Positions 1 to 5,339 of a stretch of DNA of 6,433 nucleotides are shown in pieces. Below the pieces are notes generated by a model, which ran no database searches, was not told where the DNA came from, and was given only the letters and a program-made list of their open reading frames with translations. The position numbers were made by a program, and so were the translations under genes. Source of the stretch: Phycisphaerales bacterium (GTDB lineage: Bacteria > Planctomycetota > Phycisphaerae > Phycisphaerales > UBA1924); NCBI GenBank assembly GCA_019747615.1, contig JAIEQQ010000465.1:1-6433 (forward strand). Reading direction: 5' to 3'. The stretch's first letter is position 1, and every line of letters begins with the position of its first letter.

Positions 1-1393
1 CCGCGAAGCCGCACGCAACGGCGCGCCGAAGCCCGGCGCGTCCGGCGATGGCGCAGCGGCCGGCACGAACTCCGCACCCAGCGCCGCCAATACGGACATC
101 GACGCCGAGCTCGATCTGGCCCTGGGCAGTGGCTCTCGAACCGGCGATGAGCCCGAGCCGATCGAGTCGCTGGACATCCGCCGGTACCTCGTCGCCGGCG
201 AGCTTGCGCTCGACGGGCGCGTGCGCCCGGTCAAGGGCGTGATCGCGATGGCGGCGCTGGCCAAAGAGCTGGGCCTGAGCGGCGTGATCGTCCCGCGTGA
301 GAACGCTGCCGAGGCCGCGGTCGTCCCGGGCGTTGAGGCCATCGGCGTGGGCTCGCTGATCGAGGCGGTGGGATTGCTCACCGGCCGACTCACGCCGACG
401 CCGCACCCGCCGACGGACGTCGCGGCGTTGCTAACCACCGCCAACGCGGAGATCGACTTCGCCGACGTGCGCGGGCAGGAGGCGGTGAAGCGAGCGATCG
501 TGATCGCCGCGGCGGGCTCGCACAACTTGCTCATGCTCGGCCCGGCGGGCACGGGCAAGAGCATGATGGCCAAGGCGTTGCCCGGCGTGCTGCCGGCGAT
601 GACGCCGGAGGAGGCGGTGGAGGTGACGCGGATCTACTCCGCTGCGGGAAAGCTCGCACCCGGCCAGGGGCTGGTGACGACGCGCCCGGTGCGCACACCG
701 CACCATACTTCCAGCGGGGCCGCGATCATCGGCGGCGGGGTCGTACCGCGACCGGGCGAGGTGTCGCTGGCGCACCGCGGCGTGCTGTTTCTTGACGAGC
801 TGCCGGAGTTCCCGCGCGACGTGCTGGAGACGCTGCGCCAGCCGCTGGAGGATCACGTCGTCACGATCGCGCGATCGCACAGCGCCGTGCGGTTCCCCGC
901 AAGCTTTATGCTCGTCGCGGCGATGAACCCGACGCCCAAGGGCGATCTGCCGACCGACGAGATCGGTCGTCGCGCAATGGACCGCTACATGGCCAAGCTC
1001 TCGGGCCCGCTGATCGATCGCGTGGACATCCACGTCGAAGCGCCCGCGGTGCCCTTCAAGCAACTCTCCGCCAAAGACTCACCCCGCGGCACCAGCAGCT
1101 CGCAAATGCGCCAGTTCGTCCTCGAAGCGCGCCAGCGCCAGAGCGCCCGCCAAGGCCCCACCACGCCCAACGCCCGCCTCAGCGGCAAGCAACTCGACAA
1201 ATGGGCACCGCTCACCGAGAACGCCCGCACCATTCTCGAACAGGCGATGACCGAACTCAAGCTCTCGGCCCGCGCGTACGACAAGATCCGACGCGTGGCC
1301 AGAACGATCGCCGACCTCGAAGGCCACGACACGCTCGACGTGTCACACATCACCGAGGCGGTGGGCTACCGATTGCTCGACCGCAAGGTGTGA
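1..1393 (+). CDS. YifB/ComM-type Mg-chelatase-like AAA+ ATPase, 5'-truncated by window edge
   Basis: The frame is open from base 2 to the TGA at 1391-1393 (463 codons); the start and most of the N-terminal Lon-protease-like domain lie before the window. The end of that domain is seen as YLVAGELALDG followed by RPVKGV (about 182-241). The AAA+ domain has Walker A GPAGTGKS (539-562), Walker B VLFLDEL (782-802) and the family segment LSGPLIDRVDIHVEAP. The C-terminal helical domain includes LSARAYDKIRRVARTIADLEG, typical of the family. ComM of Vibrio is a helicase that promotes branch migration during natural transformation; many relatives have no tested role, so the function here is inferred. 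Two oddities: the usual MNPCPCG cysteine motif reads MNPTPKGD, and a Gly/Ala-rich then acidic linker precedes YLVAGELALDG. An ATG at 221 is internal and not the start. The gene converges on the kinase gene. Confidence 0.93.
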   Translation, partial: REAARNGAPKPGASGDGAAAGTNSAPSAANTDIDAELDLALGSGSRTGDEPEPIESLDIRRYLVAGELALDGRVRPVKGVIAMAALAKELGLSGVIVPRENAAEAAVVPGVEAIGVGSLIEAVGLLTGRLTPTPHPPTDVAALLTTANAEIDFADVRGQEAVKRAIVIAAAGSHNLLMLGPAGTGKSMMAKALPGVLPAMTPEEAVEVTRIYSAAGKLAPGQGLVTTRPVRTPHHTSSGAAIIGGGVVPRPGEVSLAHRGVLFLDELPEFPRDVLETLRQPLEDHVVTIARSHSAVRFPASFMLVAAMNPTPKGDLPTDEIGRRAMDRYMAKLSGPLIDRVDIHVEAPAVPFKQLSAKDSPRGTSSSQMRQFVLEARQRQSARQGPTTPNARLSGKQLDKWAPLTENARTILEQAMTELKLSARAYDKIRRVARTIADLEGHDTLDVSHITEAVGYRLLDRKV

Positions 1394-1495
1394 CTCGGTC
1401 CACGGTTGGCCGCTAACCGCGCATAATTCCACCCTCCCCCGGTCCCTACCGGGGGAGGTGCCGCGCCTCGCGGCGGAGGGGGCGCGAATTCGAGA

Positions 1496-1529
1496 TACTC
1501 GTTGCCACGACAGATGTACTCGTTGCCAC
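1496..1529. repeat. Short direct repeat in the spacer of the inverted pair
   Basis: The 13-mer TACTCGTTGCCAC occurs at 1496-1508 and again at 1517-1529, a spacing of 21 nt. A weaker third copy, TCGTTGC, begins at 1538. The function is unknown; it may be a small tandem duplication inside the palindromic element. Confidence 0.6.
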
Positions 1530-1545
1530 AGCAATCGTCGTTGCT

Positions 1546-1569
1546 CTTCGAGCCCCCTCCGGCTCGAAG
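1546..1569. repeat. 9-bp hairpin within the right arm region
   Basis: CTTCGAGCC (1546-1554) pairs perfectly with GGCTCGAAG (1561-1569) around a 6-nt loop. It overlaps the inner end of the right repeat arm, so alternative folds are possible. It lies 84 nt past the stop of the kinase gene as transcribed on the minus strand, and could add to a terminator or transcript-end structure, but no T-run is present. Confidence 0.5.
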
Positions 1570-1652
1570 ACTCGCCACCTCCCCCGGTAGGACCGGGGGA
1601 GGGTGGGGCGCGGGGGAGAGTGGGACACGCGCAGAGTGGGGGGATCGCGGCT

Positions 1653-4277
1653 TTACTTCTCCAGCGCCGCCGCTTCGTCGGCGCGATTCAATCGCGTGAG
1701 CGCGTCGGCCAAGTTCCCCCGCGTCTGCTTCGCGATCGCGTGATCGGGGCCGAACTGTTTCACGATCGCATCAAGGCTCGCCCGCAGCAGCGGCTCGGCG
1801 TCCGCCGGTCGATCGAGCTTCAGCAGGCAGCGACCGAGGTTGCCTCGCAGCAGTTCAGTGCGCCAGTGAGTCGCACCCAAGGCCTTCTCGCACGCCGCCG
1901 CGGCCCGCTGCGCCAGCGGTAGCGCCTGTTCCACCTGCCCGGCGTTCTGCATCGAGATCGCCAGGTTGTTCAGCGCGAGCACCGTCTCAAGCCGCTCCTC
2001 GCCGTTCGCGGCCAATAGCAACTCGTACACGCGCTTGGAGATCTCCAGCGCATCATCACGCCGCCCCTGCTTGGCCAGCACGCCGCCAAGATTGCCGAGG
2101 CTCACCAGCGTGTTCGAGTGAGCGGCGCCGAGGACTTTGGTGCGCAGCTCAATCGTCGCCCGCAGCAGCGCCTCGGCCTCGGGCAGCTTGCCCTGATCCT
2201 CCAGCGTCTTGGCCAGATTGTGGCGCTGCATCAGCGTGATGGGGTTCTCATCGCCCAGCGTCTGCTCGCAGGTCAGGATGATCTTGCGCTGAAGCTCCTC
2301 GGCGTCGGCCAGGCGCGCGTGCTCGGCGTACAGCAGCGCGAGGTTGCCCATCGCCGCGAGCGTGTCATCGTGCGCCGGGCCCAGCGTGCGCTGCGATCGC
2401 GCGATCGCGTCGATATACAACCGCTCGGCCTCGGCCACATTCCCGCGGCTGTGCATCACCGAGCCCAGGCTGTTCACGATCCGCGCCACGCCCGCCGTAT
2501 CCGCATCGCCCGCGCGCTTGAGCTCGGCGCGATACAGCGCCTCGGCCTCGTCGTATCGATCAAGCTGGCGCAGGATGATCCCGAGGTTCCCCGCCGCGTC
2601 GCCGGCCACCGCCAGCGCCTCATCCGTACCCACCGCGCGCGAGAGCTCGATCTGTTCGCGGAGATACTTCTCGGCGCCGGGCAAGTCCCCGACAGCGAAT
2701 CGCGTGAACGCCATCACGTTGGCGGTCAGCGAGCTGGCGCGCGCTTCGGGGCTCAGGCCCTGTGCGCGCTCGTACGCGTGCGTCGCGTGCTTCGTGGCGT
2801 CCTCCAGCTTGCCATCGCGATAGAGCGCGTACGCGAGGCTCGCCTCGGTCCTGACGACATCGGCAAAGTGCGAGCCGTCCCCAGCTTCCGCGTCCGCCTC
2901 AGCGAAATCATCGAGCGACCCCCGCAGCAATCGCACCGAGTCGGCGTACTGCCCCAGGCCGGTGAACGTGACGCCAAGCGTGGACTTGAGACCTGCGCGG
3001 GCGGCGCTGGACATCGCATCGTCGGCCTCGATCTTCTTGGCTGCGATGAGCACGACATCCAGCACGCGTGCATCGCGCCCCTTCTTGGCCGGGTCGGGCG
3101 CGTTGAGGGTGTCGCGGAGGAACGTGGACGTGCGGTCCAGATCCACTACGCGCTGGCTCAGGGTGCGCTCGGCCTTGGCCGCTCGCGCGTAGAGCAAAGA
3201 CATCGTCACGCCGAAGACCGCGAGGCCGACGATGCCAGCGCTGGCGACCACGAACGCCGCCCGATGCCGGCGCACGCTCTTGCGGATCGTGTACCACGAG
3301 CTGTCGCCCTTGGCGCTGATCGCCTCGCCCGCCAGATACCGGCGCAGGTCCACCGCCAGCTCACCGGCGGACGCATACCGCCGCTCGCGTTCCTTCGCCA
3401 GGCAGTGCATCACGATCGTCGCCAGCTCGTCATCGATCTCTGGGCCACAGAGCCGCAGCGAGCGCGGCGCGGCCTTCTCGATGTTCTCCAGCACCTCTCG
3501 AAGTGTCCCGCTGACGTCGTACGGAAACTCACCGCTCAACGCGTGATACATCATCACGCCCAATGAGTACACGTCCGTCCGCACATCCAGGTCTCGCGAT
3601 TCCCCCGCGGCTTGCTCCGGGCTTGCCCACGCCAGGCTCCCCAGAAACTGGCCCGAGCCCGAGATCGTCTCCATCCGCTGAATCGCGCGGCCCTGGCTCG
3701 ACGAGTTCTCCGTATCGCGCACGCCCTTGGCCAGACCAAAGTCCAGCACGCGTGCTCGCCCGGCGCGATCGACGCGGATGTTGCTGGGCTTGAGGTCGCG
3801 ATGGATCACGCCGCGCTGATGGGCGAACTGCACGCCCTCGCTGATCTCGATGAAGAGCGCGACGATGCGACGCGTGTCGCGTGCGCTTGCGGGCCCCATC
3901 GCGCGCAGGTGCTCATCGAGCGATTGCCCGTCAACGTACTCCATCACCAGATACGGGCGGCCGTCGGTCGCGGTGCCGCTGTCGTAGACGCTGACGATCT
4001 GCGGGTGGCGCAGGGCCGCGACGAGATCGACCTCGCGCTCGAAGCGGCGCCGGGCCTCCCCGGCGGGCGCGCCCGAGGCGTGCATGAGTTTGATGGCGAC
4101 GGTGCGGTGTGTGCCAGCCTGGGTGGCGCGATAGACCACGCCCTGCCCGCCACGCCGGATCTCGGCGAGTTCTTCGTAGCCGGCGATGGCGGGCGCTTCG
4201 TTTGAGCCGCGCATGACCTTCAGCTCGGCGATCAGATCGCCCTCTGTGCTGAACCAGTATGAGGGCGTGTCGCTCAT
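1653..4277 (-). CDS. Membrane-anchored Ser/Thr protein kinase with C-terminal TPR array
   Basis: The product has 874 residues. The kinase domain (about 34-315) has a glycine loop GGQGVVY (43-49), the ATP-binding lysine in AIK (K63), a helix-C glutamate near 80-82, HRDLKPSN (159-166; catalytic D161), DFG (179-181), SPE (219-221) and DVYSLG (235-240), so it should be active. A basic stretch (RKSVRRHR) precedes one membrane helix at about 340-364, which predicts a cytoplasmic kinase and an outside C-terminus. After a linker (about 365-425) come TPR-like repeats to the end, including the kinesin-light-chain-like spacing of LG..H..TL..L.NLA. The ATG at 4277 was chosen because the kinase homology follows soon after; upstream codons only translate a tandem repeat. 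No Shine-Dalgarno is visible; ATG at 4211 is an alternative. The sigma factor gene lies upstream in the same direction. Substrate and signal are unknown. Confidence 0.93.
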   Translation of the reverse strand: MSDTPSYWFSTEGDLIAELKVMRGSNEAPAIAGYEELAEIRRGGQGVVYRATQAGTHRTVAIKLMHASGAPAGEARRRFEREVDLVAALRHPQIVSVYDSGTATDGRPYLVMEYVDGQSLDEHLRAMGPASARDTRRIVALFIEISEGVQFAHQRGVIHRDLKPSNIRVDRAGRARVLDFGLAKGVRDTENSSSQGRAIQRMETISGSGQFLGSLAWASPEQAAGESRDLDVRTDVYSLGVMMYHALSGEFPYDVSGTLREVLENIEKAAPRSLRLCGPEIDDELATIVMHCLAKERERRYASAGELAVDLRRYLAGEAISAKGDSSWYTIRKSVRRHRAAFVVASAGIVGLAVFGVTMSLLYARAAKAERTLSQRVVDLDRTSTFLRDTLNAPDPAKKGRDARVLDVVLIAAKKIEADDAMSSAARAGLKSTLGVTFTGLGQYADSVRLLRGSLDDFAEADAEAGDGSHFADVVRTEASLAYALYRDGKLEDATKHATHAYERAQGLSPEARASSLTANVMAFTRFAVGDLPGAEKYLREQIELSRAVGTDEALAVAGDAAGNLGIILRQLDRYDEAEALYRAELKRAGDADTAGVARIVNSLGSVMHSRGNVAEAERLYIDAIARSQRTLGPAHDDTLAAMGNLALLYAEHARLADAEELQRKIILTCEQTLGDENPITLMQRHNLAKTLEDQGKLPEAEALLRATIELRTKVLGAAHSNTLVSLGNLGGVLAKQGRRDDALEISKRVYELLLAANGEERLETVLALNNLAISMQNAGQVEQALPLAQRAAAACEKALGATHWRTELLRGNLGRCLLKLDRPADAEPLLRASLDAIVKQFGPDHAIAKQTRGNLADALTRLNRADEAAALEK

Positions 4278-4282
4278 GGGGA

Positions 4283-4331
4283 AGGCGTGAGGCGTTGGGC
4301 GTGAGGCGTGAGGCGTGAGGTCTGAGACGTG
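4283..4331. repeat. Tandem repeat, seven 7-bp units, directly upstream of kinase start
   Basis: Seven consecutive 7-bp units follow the plus-strand consensus AGGCGTG: AGGCGTG, AGGCGTT, GGGCGTG, AGGCGTG, AGGCGTG, AGGTCTG, AGACGTG. The last two, farthest from the kinase gene, are the most diverged. On the coding (minus) strand the unit reads CACGCCT. The array ends 5 bases before the kinase ATG, so it occupies the place of a ribosome binding site. Copy number could vary by slippage. Confidence 0.8.
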
Positions 4332-4366
4332 AGTCCGAGACGACCCGTTTGAGAACGCGAGTTCGT

Positions 4367-4381
4367 CAGCCCGAAGGGCTG
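4367..4381. repeat. Hairpin, 6-bp stem with 3-nt loop
   Basis: CAGCCC (4367-4372) pairs with GGGCTG (4376-4381) around GAA. It is the first of three palindromes in the gap between the kinase and sigma genes. No T-run follows on either strand, so it is not a standard terminator. The shared CCCGAAGGG core with the hairpin at 4450-4466 suggests a dispersed repeat family. Confidence 0.6.
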
Positions 4382-4392
4382 CACGCAAGTAG

Positions 4393-4428
4393 CCGGGGCG
4401 TGGAGCGAGTCTTCGAGCGACACCCCGG
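4393..4428. repeat. Imperfect inverted repeat around CCGGGG
   Basis: CCGGGGCGT (4393-4401) pairs with ACACCCCGG (4420-4428) with a single mismatch, enclosing 18 nt. It lies between two CCCGAAGGG-type hairpins, and the three together look like one composite intergenic repeat. Confidence 0.55.
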
Positions 4429-4449
4429 ATAGAACGCGTCATGTGCCTT

Positions 4450-4466
4450 GCACCCCGAAGGGGTGC
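4450..4466. repeat. Hairpin, 7-bp stem with 3-nt loop
   Basis: GCACCCC (4450-4456) pairs perfectly with GGGGTGC (4460-4466) around GAA (TTC on the minus strand). If sigma factor and kinase genes share a transcript, this structure forms in the RNA about 86 nt after the sigma stop codon. It could pause transcription or shield the RNA from decay. No T-run follows. Confidence 0.6.
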
Positions 4467-4551
4467 TCGTGCTTTCGAACTCCTCCGTGTGAAAGACTGT
4501 GAAACTCCCGATTGCGAACCCGCCGTCGCACGATCCTCCAAATCTCCCCGC

Positions 4552-5145
4552 TCACCCCTCTTCCATCACCTGCTGCTCGATCACGGCGCTCAGCCGCTTC
4601 AGCACGCGAGACTTGGCCTGGTAGACGCTGTCAACGCTCATGCCAATCTCTTCCGCAACCTCTGGCGCAGCCCGCCCGCTGAGCGCGTAGAGCTCGAATG
4701 CGCGCAGATCTGACTCACCAAACTCGCCGGACACCGTCGCCAGAGCGCGCCGAAGGTGATACTGCCGCCATTCGGCCTCCCAGTGTTGTTCGCCCTCGAT
4801 GTCACTCTGGGCAATCCGCGTGGTTTCCTCTATCTCTGGTAGTCGGGCCTCGCCGCGCTTCTGACAGAATCGCCGATAAATCGCGTGGGTGACGATCGTG
4901 CGCAGGTAGCCGCGGAAGCTCCCCTTCTTTGGGTCATAGTGAAACCCCGGCATGGCGCGGGTCAACGACATCAGTACGTCCTGCGTCACGTCGTCCACAT
5001 CCGCCGCCTGAAGCCCCTTGCGACGGCAGAAGGCCCGGATCAGCTCGCCATAGCGCGCGTAAAAATCGCCCCATGCCGCGGGGTCTGTGCCCTCAGCGAC
5101 GCGAGCGAGCAGCGTCGCGTGTGTCATGGTCTGCCAGATCATCAC
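4552..5145 (-). CDS. ECF-like RNA polymerase sigma-70 family factor
   Basis: This is a 197-residue two-domain sigma factor that would direct RNA polymerase to a specific promoter set. Region 2 spans about 23-96, with DVDDVTQDVL (49-58) in the core-binding part and FRGYLRTIVTHAIYRRF (77-93) in the DNA-melting and -10 recognition part. Region 4 spans about 130-187, with a helix-turn-helix at EVAEEIGMSVDSVYQAKSRVLKRL (starts at residue 162) for -35 recognition. No region 1 or 3 is visible, and there is no C-terminal extension. The start is GTG at 5145 or the next codon, ATG at 5142; AGGGG at 5154-5158 lies 8 or 11 nt upstream. ATG at 5127 is a third option but lacks a ribosome binding site. No anti-sigma factor gene is adjacent; the downstream neighbour is a Ser/Thr kinase, as in other planctomycetal loci, so phosphorylation may control it (inference). 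Confidence 0.9.
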   Translation of the reverse strand: MMIWQTMTHATLLARVAEGTDPAAWGDFYARYGELIRAFCRRKGLQAADVDDVTQDVLMSLTRAMPGFHYDPKKGSFRGYLRTIVTHAIYRRFCQKRGEARLPEIEETTRIAQSDIEGEQHWEAEWRQYHLRRALATVSGEFGESDLRAFELYALSGRAAPEVAEEIGMSVDSVYQAKSRVLKRLSAVIEQQVMEEG

Positions 5146-5153
5146 CGAACGGG

Positions 5154-5158
5154 CCCCT
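5154..5158 (-). promoter_or_regulatory. Possible ribosome binding site of the sigma factor gene
   Basis: AGGGG on the minus strand lies 8 nt before the GTG at 5145 and 11 nt before the ATG at 5142. The spacing favours the GTG slightly, and speaks against a start at the ATG at 5127. Confidence 0.4.
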
Positions 5159-5225
5159 GTGTGTGGCGTGAAGTCGAAGGCTCCCTGTTCAAGCTACAAC
5201 GTGATTGATAGAAGACTCTAGGAAT

Positions 5226-5259
5226 GTCCGCGCTTTTTTGTCAGACTCCATTTGCGGAC
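5226..5259. promoter_or_regulatory. Inverted repeat in the divergent promoter region, possible operator
   Basis: GTCCGC (5226-5231) and GCGGAC (5254-5259) form a perfect 6-bp inverted repeat with a 22-nt spacer that contains a T6 run. It lies 80 nt before the secreted protein start and 80 nt before the sigma factor start, so a regulator bound here could affect both. A chance match of this length is possible. Confidence 0.35.
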
Positions 5260-5266
5260 GTGCTAT
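5238..5266 (+). promoter_or_regulatory. Weak candidate promoter for the secreted repeat protein gene
   Basis: TTGTCA (5238-5243) matches five of six bases of the sigma-70 -35 box. With a 17-nt spacer the -10 position is TGCTAT (5261-5266), a poor match. An alternative is that this gene uses the neighbouring ECF-like sigma factor, whose target motif cannot be known from one locus. Confidence 0.2.
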
Positions 5267-5327
5267 CTCCTCTCAGACGCGCCCCCATAACCGGCGCAGC
5301 ACCCATTTGCCCACACCACCATCACCC

Positions 5328-5333
5328 GGAGAG
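5328..5333 (+). promoter_or_regulatory. Ribosome binding site of the secreted repeat protein gene
   Basis: GGAGAG lies 6 nt before the ATG at 5340. This good spacing, with a clear signal peptide right after the ATG, fixes the start. Confidence 0.65.
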
Positions 5334-5339
5334 TTCGCC

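Larger units (their letters stand above)
1429..1606. repeat. Pair of 55-nt GC-rich palindromic repeat arms in inverted orientation
   Basis: The left arm (1429-1483) and right arm (1552-1606) are inverted copies separated by 68 nt. The outer 32 nt (1429-1460) match the reverse complement of 1576-1606 except for one missing base; the inner GGAGGGGGC (1475-1483) matches GCCCCCTCC (1552-1560) exactly; the 14-15 nt between are variable. Each arm has its own hairpin with the same 11-bp stem CCTCCCCCGGT/ACCGGGGGAGG: 1433-1443 with 1448-1458 (4-nt loop) and 1578-1588 with 1592-1602 (3-nt loop). Conserved ends around a variable middle are typical of a dispersed REP-like element. It sits between two convergent genes, so it may also help to end transcription from both sides, but no T-run follows the stems. 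No target-site duplication is visible. Confidence 0.8.

Noticed and set aside
431..1063. A 210-codon open frame antisense to the YifB/ComM gene
   Set aside because: Arg/His-rich shadow frame opposite a gene with complete ATPase motifs.
1429..1606. Reading the inverted arms as insertion sequence ends
   Set aside because: Only 68 nt lie between the arms, with no transposase and no visible target-site duplication; a REP-like element fits better.
1458..1922. Plus-strand frame starting in the palindromic repeat
   Set aside because: Its first part translates repeat DNA and the rest is antisense to the TPR region; no protein features.
2118..3566. A 482-codon open frame on the plus strand, antisense to the kinase gene
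   Set aside because: Its composition is that of a shadow frame in GC-rich DNA (Arg/Ala/Gln-rich, no domain), while the opposite strand has clear kinase and TPR motifs.
4367..4466. Rho-independent terminator after the sigma factor gene
   Set aside because: The hairpins are not followed by a T-run on the minus strand.
4278..4541. An 88-residue N-terminal extension of the kinase from a TTG at 4541
   Set aside because: It translates the tandem repeat and hairpins, has no domain features and starts at TTG; kinase homology fits the ATG at 4277.
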